The notes under the pieces: generated by a model
What the model was told of the DNA's origin: nothing
What the model saw: only the letters and a program-made list of their open reading frames with translations
Databases searched by the model: none
Assembly (NCBI GenBank): GCA_035541775.1
Contig: DATKMP010000187.1
Span: 1-12,434 of the forward strand
Direction: 5' to 3'
Origin: DATKMP01 sp035541775
GTDB taxonomy: Bacteria; Bacteroidota; Ignavibacteria; UBA10030
Length of the DNA: 12,434 nucleotides
Translations under genes and position numbers: made by a program
Shown: piece by piece, positions 6,391-12,434 of the stretch
Layout: each line of letters opens with the position of its first letter
Numbering within the stretch: position 1 is the first letter of the stretch

Positions 6391-7791
6391 GTGCTGGAAG
6401 GATTGAATGCCGCTGTTGCTGCGTACGATAACGGGCGTGGTGAGTGGCCCACGATGTCGGTGGAACAACGCATTCAATGCTTGAGGAAATTTATTTTTTG
6501 CATGCGCGAGCAGCGGCAAGAAGTGGTAACGCTGTTGATGTGGGAAATTTGCAAAACGCGAAGTGATGCTGAAAAAGAATTCGATCGAACGATAGAGTAT
6601 ATCGATGCCACGATCAATTCTCTGAAAGACCTTGATCGTGTTTCATCGAAATTTGTGTTTGAGCAGGGCATTTTTGCACAAATTCGCCGCGCACCGCTCG
6701 GCGTTGTGTTGTGTATGGGGCCGTTTAATTATCCATTGAATGAAACGTTCACCACTTTAATTCCCGCGCTTATTATGGGCAATAGCGTTCTCTTTAAACC
6801 TGCAAAATACGGTGCATTATTTTTTCGTCCGTTGCTGAAAGCATTTCACGATTGTTTCCCGAAAGGCGTTGTCAATACCATTTATGGCGAAGGCCGATCG
6901 ATCACCGGTCCTCTAATGTCTTCCGGAAAAATCGATGTGCTTGCATTGATCGGCTCTGCCAACGCGGCGAATGCGATACAGAAGCAACACCCGAAACCCA
7001 ACCGACTCAAGTGCGTACTTGGGCTTGGCGCGAAGAATCCGGCGATCGTTCTTGAAGATGCCGATATCGATTTGACCGTCAAAGAATGTTTGCTCGGCAC
7101 GCTATCGTATAACGGGCAGCGATGCACGGCATTGAAAATTATTTTTGTTCATAAAAATATTGTGGAGATATTTTTGAAGAAAATCTCCGACGCCGTCTCT
7201 TCCTTGAAAGCAGGGATGCCTTGGGAAAGCGGAATTGCCATAACCCCGCTGCCGGAAAAAGACAAATCGCTCCGCATGAAAGACTATCTTGACGATGCTG
7301 TGGCGAACGGCGCAAAGGTGATGAATGCTGGCGGTGGAGCGATGTGTGCGTCATTGTTCTTTCCCGCTGTGCTGTATCCGGTGAACGAAACGATGAAGAT
7401 TTATCGAGAAGAACAATTTGGGCCGATTGTTCCTGTCGTGCCGTTCGATTCAATCGATGTACCGATAGAATATATTCGGTCGTCGGATGAAGGGCAGCAG
7501 GCAAGTATCTTCGGTACAAATCCGGAAGAAATTGCGCGCATGGTCGATCCGCTCGTGAATCAGGTGTGCCGTGTCAACATCAACAGTCAGTGCCAGCGCG
7601 GGCCGGATTCGTTTCCGTTCACAGGAAGAAAAGATTCTGCCGAAGGAACGCTTTCCGTTTCCGATGCGCTTCGCGTGTTCAGCATCCGTACATTAGTCGC
7701 CGCAAAAGAAAGTGAGTTGAATAAGAAGATCATCGGCGAAATTATCAAAGAGCGGACATCGAATTTTCTTTCAACGGATTTTATTCTTTGA
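6391..7791 (+). CDS. GapN-like NADP-dependent aldehyde dehydrogenase, main body (5' end in another frame)
   Basis: Aldehyde dehydrogenase superfamily, closest in my recollection to NADP-dependent non-phosphorylating glyceraldehyde-3-phosphate dehydrogenases, which oxidise glyceraldehyde-3-phosphate to 3-phosphoglycerate and make NADPH in the cytoplasm. Numbered from the GTG at 6391 (466 residues), the cofactor-binding PFNYP contains Asn113, the nucleophile is Cys245 in NGQRCTA, and REEQFGP is at 339-345. Arg244 and Arg403 (in QRGPD) sit where GapN uses arginines to hold the substrate phosphate. The position 34 residues before the Cys, normally the general base Glu, is Gly211 (GLGAKNP). The true 5' end is the fragment at 6173-6361. 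The GTG at 6391 has no good Shine-Dalgarno sequence and is only the first start codon of the open frame, which is open from 6349. The gene converges on the DUF4249 gene with 38 bp between stops and no visible terminator. A truncated protein from 6391 would lack the N-terminal segment. Confidence 0.85.
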   Translation: MLEGLNAAVAAYDNGRGEWPTMSVEQRIQCLRKFIFCMREQRQEVVTLLMWEICKTRSDAEKEFDRTIEYIDATINSLKDLDRVSSKFVFEQGIFAQIRRAPLGVVLCMGPFNYPLNETFTTLIPALIMGNSVLFKPAKYGALFFRPLLKAFHDCFPKGVVNTIYGEGRSITGPLMSSGKIDVLALIGSANAANAIQKQHPKPNRLKCVLGLGAKNPAIVLEDADIDLTVKECLLGTLSYNGQRCTALKIIFVHKNIVEIFLKKISDAVSSLKAGMPWESGIAITPLPEKDKSLRMKDYLDDAVANGAKVMNAGGGAMCASLFFPAVLYPVNETMKIYREEQFGPIVPVVPFDSIDVPIEYIRSSDEGQQASIFGTNPEEIARMVDPLVNQVCRVNINSQCQRGPDSFPFTGRKDSAEGTLSVSDALRVFSIRTLVAAKESELNKKIIGEIIKERTSNFLSTDFIL

Positions 7792-7829
7792 AATCCACAA
7801 CAATTGAAATTGCATATCGCCAAAAGAAA

Positions 7830-8675
7830 TTATTGCAAAATGATTTTTCTCGTATCGACCGTATAAGCGGCAAAATATCCCAGGGCGCCATTGCTCAGGT
7901 TCGTTAAAGGATTCTGCGGTGCAAGCGATGTCGGGCTCTGGTCCGATGAAAGAATATTGGCAAGCGTGTGGAAATAATCGTACGTCGCTTTATCGATGGA
8001 CATTAATTCGATCGTCAGCGTATCGCCTTTATTCACTTTATCGCCTGCGCGGACACGTACGGTCATTTCTTGTCCTTTCGTCAATTCGTCGTTGTAGAGC
8101 CGGTATCGAAGTCCGTCGATAGAATCCTGAGAAATTGCAGCGCTTGTCCGAATATTGATGCGATAGTAATTATACCCGACCGTCTGCGGTGGATCTTTAA
8201 ATGTAATATAAATGTCATAACCGGTATTGCCGCCGAATCCGGTTCTCACCAGAGAGTACAACGAATCGATATATACTTTTTGCGGCATCGAAGACGTTGC
8301 ATCATATTCCACACCGTTAGAAATTACTTTTAGTTGATATGTTATGCCGGGAATTCCTTGAATGGTAGATGTCTGATAGATGCCGCTGGAAATTTCTTTT
8401 AATGTGTCCTGTTGATTTCGATTATCGGAAACAATGACAATCGCGTGAGAGACAGGCGGAACGTACAATGAATCTGCAAAATAATTTTCTGTCATACTCA
8501 AATAAACATTATGCGGGCCGACGCTATCGCTGATCATTCCTTCGATGACGATATGCGGCGAAGATTCATTCAAGTCGACCGAAATCACTTGTTGGCATGA
8601 AATGCATGAACAGAGAAAAACAATGAAAAAGAAATATTTAAAAAAACGAAGCTCGATTAATGAAATGAATTTCAT
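7830..8675 (-). CDS. DUF4249-type outer-membrane lipoprotein partner of the TonB receptor
   Basis: A 281-residue predicted lipoprotein of the DUF4249 kind, a family usually found beside TonB-dependent receptors in Bacteroidota-like bacteria. It has no assigned reaction and is presumed to cap or assist the receptor in substrate capture. A hydrophobic N-terminus (about 10-22) leads to Cys22, Cys24 and Cys27. Cys27, just before QQVISVDLNES, aligns best with the usual family start of the mature protein, although Cys24 (LCSC) fits a lipobox better. Family-like blocks follow: HIVIEGMISD (41-50), an Ig-like strand pattern through GIYQTS and GITYQLKV, and a Gly/Asn-rich C-terminus. It starts 11 bp after the receptor stop. 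Its Shine-Dalgarno GAGGT (8685-8681) lies within this gap, so the two are one operon and probably translationally coupled. The ligand is unknown. Confidence 0.85.
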   Translation of the reverse strand: MKFISLIELRFFKYFFFIVFLCSCISCQQVISVDLNESSPHIVIEGMISDSVGPHNVYLSMTENYFADSLYVPPVSHAIVIVSDNRNQQDTLKEISSGIYQTSTIQGIPGITYQLKVISNGVEYDATSSMPQKVYIDSLYSLVRTGFGGNTGYDIYITFKDPPQTVGYNYYRINIRTSAAISQDSIDGLRYRLYNDELTKGQEMTVRVRAGDKVNKGDTLTIELMSIDKATYDYFHTLANILSSDQSPTSLAPQNPLTNLSNGALGYFAAYTVDTRKIILQ

Positions 8676-8686
8676 ACACTACCTCG

Positions 8687-11014
8687 CTAAAAAGTAAAAT
8701 TATATGTTACCGATGGAATGATCGGAAAAATTGTCGTCTGCACTGCTTGATTCTGCGAAGGGTCGTCGGGATTTTGGCGGAAAATAATAGAATAAGCATT
8801 CATCCGGTCATACGCATTGTAGATGGAAAAATTTAAATTGGAATGCGGTCCCAACGTCCAAGTTGCCGATAGGTCTAAACGATGGTACGCCGGCATGCGA
8901 TAGCCGTTTCGGTTTGTATAATAGGGAATCTTTCGTTGATCGAAATAATCTTGGTAGTCGCCGTTTGGAAATGTCACAGCGTTTCCGGTATTATAAACCC
9001 ATGTTGCGGAGAATGTCCACGTGTCGCTGTAATTATAAATAACAACGACCGAAACATCATGCGTTCGATCTTGCGTTGCGGGAAACGGCTGCCCGTCATT
9101 GATAAGCGGAAATTGTTCTTCGGTTCTCGAAAGCGTATAACCGATCCAGCCGCTCAGTGTTCCATATCGTTTTCGTACCAGTAATTCTGTGCCATAACTC
9201 CAGCCCCTGCCGTACAGCAGGAGCGCTTCCACATTCGGATTGCGCTGCAGGTCGGCGCCGTTTTTATAATCGATAACGTTCTGCATGTTTTTGTAATAAA
9301 CTTGCAGTGACGTTTCAAACGCATTGTCGTCGAAATTTCTAAAATATCCTAGATCCACTTGATCTGCATATTGCGGCGGAACGTTGTTGCTGCTCGGAAC
9401 CCATAAATCGCTCGGGTTGGTTTGTGTCGAACTAGAAAGAAGATGGAGATATTGCGTTGTTCTTGTATATGAAGTTTTGAGAGAGCTTGATTCGTCAAGT
9501 ATGTATGTGAGAGACAGGCGCGGTTCCAAACCCGCAAAAGTTTTGACAATACTTCCGGAACCATACACAGAAGTATCGATTGCGGTACCGCTGCTGTCGT
9601 AAGAATAAATGTGTCCGGGACCTAACAAGCTAAATGTCGAAAATCGCAATCCGTAATTCAATTTCAGTTTTGAAAAGAGATTGAGTTCATGGGAAAAATA
9701 AATTCCGTTTTCCAATGCGAAGCGATGTTCAAGATCGACATTAATGAGGTTGCTCGGATTACCGCCTGTAATGCTTCCCGGTACGAAGGTATGATAGATG
9801 GAATTCATGCCAAATTTCAGAGTACTCTGCGAACCGGTTACGTATTGAAAATCTTCCTTGAAATTCAGGTCTCGTATGCCGGAGGTAATTTGAAATTGAC
9901 TCGTGCCGGAGGAAATAGCATTGGTGTATTCGTAATCGCTGAAGATGAAGGATGTATTGGAAAACAGATGGCCGCCAAAAATGTGATTCCAGCGAAGCGT
10001 TGCGGTAGAATTGCCCCAGTTGAATCCGAAAACGTTCGTATAAGCGAAATTGTCTCTCCCGAAATATCCTGAAAGAAAAAGGCGATCCTGATCGCCGAGT
10101 ATATAGTTCGCTTTCATGTTCAAATCATAAAAATACATACTCGTCTGATTGATGGTCGTATCGCGCGATAGATGGAGAAAAAGATCGGCGTAAGAACGCC
10201 GCGCTGTAACAATGTACGATCCTTGATCGGCCACGATCGGGCCGTTCACCATAAGTCGCGAGTCCAGCAAACCGATGCCGCCGGCTCCGCCGAATTCTTT
10301 CGTGTTGCCGTCGTTGGTCCGAATATCGACAACGGAAGAAAGTCGGCCGCCGTATTCGGCAGGCATACCACCGGTAACAACGGAAACGTCTTTAATAGCA
10401 TCGGCATTGAACACGGAAAGATATCCAAGCAAATGGGATGGATTATAAACCGGCGCTTCGTCTAAAATGATGAGATTCTGATCGACGCCGCCGCCGCGCG
10501 AATAAAATCCCGTGCTTCCCTCGCCGGCAGATTTGATTCCAGGAAGAAGTTGAATGGTTTTCAAAATATCTTTTTCTCCCAGCAGCACAGGAATCGATTC
10601 CACTTGTTTCATTTCGAGTTTCGTCGCACTGACATCAGTCGAGGTAACGTTGGCATTCAAACGTTCACCGGAGACCAACACATCATTCATTCTAACGGGC
10701 TCCGGTTCAAGTGCAAAATTTATAACACGATTTTGCTGGAGGGTCATTGAATCGATCTGCGTTTTAAATCCCATAAACTGAATTTGAAACGTATAACGGC
10801 CTTCGGGCAACGTCAACGAATAAAAACCGTATGCATTGGAAAGTGCGCCCACGCCCGAAAGTTCTTTAACAATGATTGCACCGCCGATGAGGGCTTCTCC
10901 TGTTTCACTGTTTTTCATCGTTCCGCTGACGGTATAATTTTCCTGCGCAAGAGACGAAGATGAAAGCGAAAAAATATAAATAAGAAAAAGAGCGACGGAA
11001 GAATGCTTTATCAT
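8687..11014 (-). CDS. TonB-dependent outer-membrane receptor
   Basis: A 775-residue outer-membrane channel that imports a ligand using energy from TonB-ExbBD. A signal peptide (about 1-23, ending SLA) is followed by a carboxypeptidase-regulatory-like beta-sandwich (about 26-104, VSGTMKNSETGEALIGGAII), a possible TonB-box-like strand DVLVSGE (111-117), the plug domain (about 125-235, with FYSRGGGVDQNLIILDEAPVY and VTGGMPAEYGGRLSSVVDIRT) and a 22-strand-type barrel ending in Phe775 (TYNFTF), the usual outer-membrane assembly signal. Length is ordinary for this class and shorter than SusC-type receptors. There is no SusD-like gene. The partner is the DUF4249 lipoprotein directly downstream. Unlike most genes here, it has no Shine-Dalgarno sequence at normal spacing before the ATG; the nearest AGGA is 17 bases upstream of the ATG. 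The substrate, such as a siderophore, peptide or oligosaccharide, cannot be told. Confidence 0.93.
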   Translation of the reverse strand: MIKHSSVALFLIYIFSLSSSSLAQENYTVSGTMKNSETGEALIGGAIIVKELSGVGALSNAYGFYSLTLPEGRYTFQIQFMGFKTQIDSMTLQQNRVINFALEPEPVRMNDVLVSGERLNANVTSTDVSATKLEMKQVESIPVLLGEKDILKTIQLLPGIKSAGEGSTGFYSRGGGVDQNLIILDEAPVYNPSHLLGYLSVFNADAIKDVSVVTGGMPAEYGGRLSSVVDIRTNDGNTKEFGGAGGIGLLDSRLMVNGPIVADQGSYIVTARRSYADLFLHLSRDTTINQTSMYFYDLNMKANYILGDQDRLFLSGYFGRDNFAYTNVFGFNWGNSTATLRWNHIFGGHLFSNTSFIFSDYEYTNAISSGTSQFQITSGIRDLNFKEDFQYVTGSQSTLKFGMNSIYHTFVPGSITGGNPSNLINVDLEHRFALENGIYFSHELNLFSKLKLNYGLRFSTFSLLGPGHIYSYDSSGTAIDTSVYGSGSIVKTFAGLEPRLSLTYILDESSSLKTSYTRTTQYLHLLSSSTQTNPSDLWVPSSNNVPPQYADQVDLGYFRNFDDNAFETSLQVYYKNMQNVIDYKNGADLQRNPNVEALLLYGRGWSYGTELLVRKRYGTLSGWIGYTLSRTEEQFPLINDGQPFPATQDRTHDVSVVVIYNYSDTWTFSATWVYNTGNAVTFPNGDYQDYFDQRKIPYYTNRNGYRMPAYHRLDLSATWTLGPHSNLNFSIYNAYDRMNAYSIIFRQNPDDPSQNQAVQTTIFPIIPSVTYNFTF

Positions 11015-11049
11015 AGTAAATTAAACGGCGATCCTGTGAAGAAAGTTCC

Positions 11050-11061
11050 TTTGAATTCAAA
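11050..11061. promoter_or_regulatory. 12-bp palindrome upstream of the receptor gene
   Basis: TTTGAATTCAAA is a perfect palindrome lying 36-47 bp before the receptor ATG. It is followed by an AT-rich run (AAATATTT, 11059-11066). The location suits an operator or the promoter core of the receptor-lipoprotein operon, but I could not assign -35 and -10 boxes. AT-rich palindromes of this length can occur by chance. No riboswitch consensus was recognised in 11015-11222. Confidence 0.25.
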
Positions 11062-11170
11062 TATTTAAAGAAATGAAACCCTCACCGCAGAGAATGCGCG
11101 GTCCTCTCGCCGTTATGGTACAAGGCACATCCTCCATCGACAACGATTGTTTTAGACCCCGAACATCGAG

Positions 11171-11212
11171 TTTGTCCGGTGACGAGTGCTTATCCAACAG
11201 TCACCGGACAGA
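11171..11212. repeat. 11-bp perfect inverted repeat after the small lipoprotein gene
   Basis: TGTCCGGTGAC (11173-11183) pairs exactly with GTCACCGGACA (11200-11210) around a 16-nt loop. In RNA the stem can extend by a G-U and an A-U pair to 11171-11212. It begins about 10 bp after the lipoprotein stop codon at 11223, in the 208-bp gap before the receptor gene. Neither strand has a T-run after it, so it is not a standard intrinsic terminator. It may be a 3' stabilising hairpin, a U-less terminator, or a dispersed intergenic repeat. Confidence 0.55.
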
Positions 11213-11222
11213 GAGAATGCTT

Positions 11223-11681
11223 TTAATGGAATCTTCCGTGGCGAAATCCATGGAAGCCGCCAATTCGCACAGAAACACTCGGATAATACCAGTACCAATA
11301 CGGATAAAAGCCGTCGTACCAATAGTACGGTGGCGACAAATAATATTTTACCGCTTTGGAATTTTCCGACTGGCTCGATGCCTGCGTCGGCTGCTGCATC
11401 ATTGCATGAATCACGTTTTCGCTGACGCCGGCATTTTTCAGGTCGATAATATCTTGCGGTTTCAACTGGAACCAAGTATCTGTTGCATCCATCATACCGA
11501 TAATAAGACTGTCGCTCACGCCATTTTTGGAAAGATGAATGACGTCTTCTTTGGTCATTTTTTGGACGGTGTCTTGCTGCAGACCATGATAACGAGAATG
11601 TTGTGCGTATTGCTCGGATGCACATCCGGCGAAACCGATCGCCGCGATCAGAAAAACGAATGAAATAATTTTGTGTGCCAT
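11223..11681 (-). CDS. Small lipoprotein with duplicated helical motif and Tyr/Trp/His-rich tail
   Basis: A 152-residue predicted lipoprotein of unknown function. A short signal peptide ends in FAGC, making Cys20 the lipid-modified residue. Two copies of a ~22-residue helical motif follow with a 31-residue period: KEDVIHLSKNGVSDSLIIGMM (44-64) and PQDIIDLKNAGVSENVIHAMM (75-95), sharing D-[VI]-I-x-L-[KS]-x-x-GVS-[DE]. Such VI.L..AGVS..VI units occur in many small envelope proteins of this superphylum. The C-terminus (about 113-136) is extremely rich in Tyr, Trp and Pro, then ends in Gly/His/Arg/Phe. I chose the second of two adjacent ATGs (11681): GGAGG at 11690-11686 is 4 nt from it but only 1 nt from the first ATG (11684). 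It could be co-transcribed with the receptor operon, although a hairpin and 208 bp intervene. Confidence 0.8.
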   Translation of the reverse strand: MAHKIISFVFLIAAIGFAGCASEQYAQHSRYHGLQQDTVQKMTKEDVIHLSKNGVSDSLIIGMMDATDTWFQLKPQDIIDLKNAGVSENVIHAMMQQPTQASSQSENSKAVKYYLSPPYYWYDGFYPYWYWYYPSVSVRIGGFHGFRHGRFH

Positions 11682-11698
11682 CATTCCTCCAAATATCT

Positions 11699-11728
11699 AT
11701 TTTAAAATTAGACTCATGGTTTTGTCCA
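11699..11728 (-). promoter_or_regulatory. Possible promoter of the small lipoprotein gene
   Basis: On the - strand, TGGACA (11728-11723) and TAAAAT (11704-11699) are separated by 18 bp. The boxes are good, but the start site would fall near 11692, leaving a leader of only about 11 nt that barely includes the Shine-Dalgarno sequence. Tentative. Confidence 0.3.
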
Positions 11729-11778
11729 TAAGTTTAATGTACATGAAGGACGATAGAACTGAAAAAAAAGTTCCAACC

Positions 11779-11807
11779 TTGAAATCGGTTTTCAATACTC
11801 TTATATT
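11779..11807 (+). promoter_or_regulatory. Sigma70-like promoter with overlapping dyad for the small ORF and GNAT gene
   Basis: TTGAAA (11779-11784) and TATATT (11802-11807) are separated by exactly 17 bp, the best promoter match in the window. The start site would be near 11814, about 47 nt before the ATG at 11861. A dyad, TTGAAA-N5-TTTCAA (11779-11795), covers the -35 box and half the spacer, where a repressor could block it. No terminator lies between it and the GNAT gene, so it should drive both ORFs. The remaining part of 11685-11860 holds nothing else I can support. Confidence 0.55.
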
Positions 11808-11860
11808 ACCTTCGCCGCACTATTGACGCAGAAATTACTATGAAAAGCTGAGAGGAAACT

Positions 11861-11965
11861 ATGAAATCGTTTCTATCGCTGAGGCAGATACTTCGAGAAG
11901 AAATCGAAGCAGCGTGCACCACTGCGGAAAAATTATTCGACAAAGATTCGAACAGTGAACTTTAA
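11861..11965 (+). CDS. 34-residue small ORF upstream of the acetyltransferase gene
   Basis: Encodes 34 residues starting MKSFLSLRQILREEIEAACT and ending NSEL. I do not recognise the family. The sequence is charged and predicted to be largely helical, with hydrophobic residues (Phe4, Leu5, Leu7, Ile10, Leu11, Ile15) spaced to form one face. It has one Cys and no signal peptide. Support for translation is the Shine-Dalgarno AGAGGAAA (11851-11858) just before the ATG and a good promoter at 11779-11807. It ends 25 bp before the GNAT start, on the same strand. It might be a small protein acting with the acetyltransferase, a leader peptide, or a remnant of a longer gene. No coding evidence beyond signals is available from one sequence. 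Confidence 0.45.
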   Translation: MKSFLSLRQILREEIEAACTTAEKLFDKDSNSEL

Positions 11966-11990
11966 CGAGTACGATACAAGGTAACAAGAT

Positions 11991-12428
11991 ATGAACGAAG
12001 CACAAATTCGATCCGTAGAAAAAAACGATTTTCAAAATGTATATCCATTGTTCGAGCAACTCTGGCCGACGAAGATTCTCAACAAAACAGAATTAAACAA
12101 GGTATTTGACCGCGGAGTCGATTCTGAAACAGATCAATTCTTATGTGCAACGATAAACGATGCGCTTATTGGATTCTGTGCCTATGCCGTTGTGAACAAT
12201 CTCTGGCAAGAAGGATATATTTCCTATATTTATGCACTTGTCGTGGATGAACAATATCGCGGGCATGGAATTGGAACGGCGCTCATTCGTGAGGTTATGA
12301 AACTATCAAAAGAATGTGGGTATAAGAGAGTTGAATTAGATTCCGGATTTCCAAGAGTGCAGGCGCACAAGTTTTATGAGAACTTAGGATTTGAAAAGCG
12401 CGCGTTTTTATTTTCTCTTCCATTATAA
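11991..12428 (+). CDS. GNAT-family N-acetyltransferase
   Basis: A 145-residue single-domain enzyme that transfers an acetyl group from acetyl-CoA to an amine. The acetyl-CoA pyrophosphate loop is QYRGHGIGTAL (88-98), the [QR]xxGx[GA] motif, preceded by the strand YIYALVVDE. ELDSGFPRVQAHKFYENLGF (115-134) forms the C-terminal motif with the typical FYENLGF ending. Length is normal and the stop TAA at 12426 lies inside the window, so the gene is complete. AAGGTAA about eight bases upstream supports the start. It follows the 34-residue ORF by 25 bp and probably shares its promoter. The substrate could be an aminoglycoside-like compound, a polyamine, or a protein terminus, and nothing here decides it. 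The neighbour does not resemble the ribbon-helix-helix antitoxins of GNAT toxin pairs. Confidence 0.9.
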   Translation: MNEAQIRSVEKNDFQNVYPLFEQLWPTKILNKTELNKVFDRGVDSETDQFLCATINDALIGFCAYAVVNNLWQEGYISYIYALVVDEQYRGHGIGTALIREVMKLSKECGYKRVELDSGFPRVQAHKFYENLGFEKRAFLFSLPL

Positions 12429-12434
12429 ACGCGG

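Noticed and set aside
7792..7829. Bidirectional terminator between the convergent dehydrogenase and DUF4249 genes.
   Set aside because: I found only short weak complementarity (TGCA repeats) and no GC-rich stem or flanking T-run.
11082..11220. Degenerate direct repeat: TCACCGCAGAGAATGC at 11082-11097 and a related sequence at 11201-11220.
   Set aside because: The copies need two 2-base gaps to align and are short, so chance is a sufficient explanation without further genomic copies.
11015..11222. Cobalamin or other riboswitch upstream of the TonB receptor gene.
   Set aside because: No B12-box-like or other riboswitch consensus could be recognised on the - strand. The only strong structure is the hairpin at 11171-11212, close to the preceding gene.
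11073..11663. A 196-codon + strand ORF antisense to the small lipoprotein, with a segment VMVQGTSS that resembles the start of cobyric acid synthase (MVQGTxSxAGKS).
   Set aside because: The P-loop residues AGKS are missing and the rest matches nothing. It overlaps a convincing lipoprotein gene on the other strand, so I treat it as chance.
11991..12428. GNAT gene plus small ORF as a TacAT-type toxin-antitoxin pair.
   Set aside because: The small ORF is 34 residues, much shorter than DUF1778-type antitoxins, shows no ribbon-helix-helix pattern, and does not overlap the GNAT gene as such pairs often do.

Overview
The window looks like a stretch of chromosome from the Bacteroidota/Chlorobiota/Ignavibacteriota (FCB) superphylum. 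The strongest lineage markers are a TonB-dependent receptor with an N-terminal carboxypeptidase-regulatory-like domain followed directly by a DUF4249-type lipoprotein, and a secreted DPP IV-type S9 peptidase. Most genes have clear Shine-Dalgarno sequences and several non-coding signals look sigma70-like, which fits Ignavibacteria-like lineages better than classic Bacteroidetes. This placement is an inference from gene families. There is no rRNA, tRNA, CRISPR array, integrase or transposase.

Layout. 30-1319 (-): citrate synthase. 1320-1616: divergent intergenic region with a strong + strand terminator that has no visible gene in front of it, then a weak promoter. 1617-4498 (+): exported dipeptidyl peptidase IV, then an atypical SDR (NAD(P)-binding) protein 23 bp downstream. 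4630-6090 (+): GPH/MelB-type sugar:cation symporter, followed by a strong terminator at 6102-6145. 6173-7791 (+): GapN-like (non-phosphorylating glyceraldehyde-3-phosphate dehydrogenase family) aldehyde dehydrogenase broken by a single-base frameshift near 6361. 11014-7830 (-): TonB receptor and DUF4249 lipoprotein, tightly coupled and convergent with the dehydrogenase. 11681-11223 (-): small lipoprotein with a duplicated helical motif and a Tyr/Trp/His-rich tail. 11861-12428 (+): a 34-residue small ORF with its own good promoter and Shine-Dalgarno sequence, then a GNAT acetyltransferase.

How the genes may work together. Citrate synthase, a sugar symporter and a GapN-like dehydrogenase suggest a heterotrophic core-metabolism neighbourhood. 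The periplasmic peptidase and the TonB receptor/lipoprotein pair suggest uptake of polymer-derived or chelated nutrients across the outer membrane. No single pathway ties them together.

I found no clear-cut new multi-gene system. The points most worth following are: the GapN-like protein, which has Gly where aldehyde dehydrogenases normally have the general-base Glu and also carries a frameshift; the promoter-dyad-small ORF-GNAT cassette; the aromatic-tailed repeat lipoprotein; the terminator in the dehydrogenase leader; and the orphan terminator upstream of the peptidase gene.
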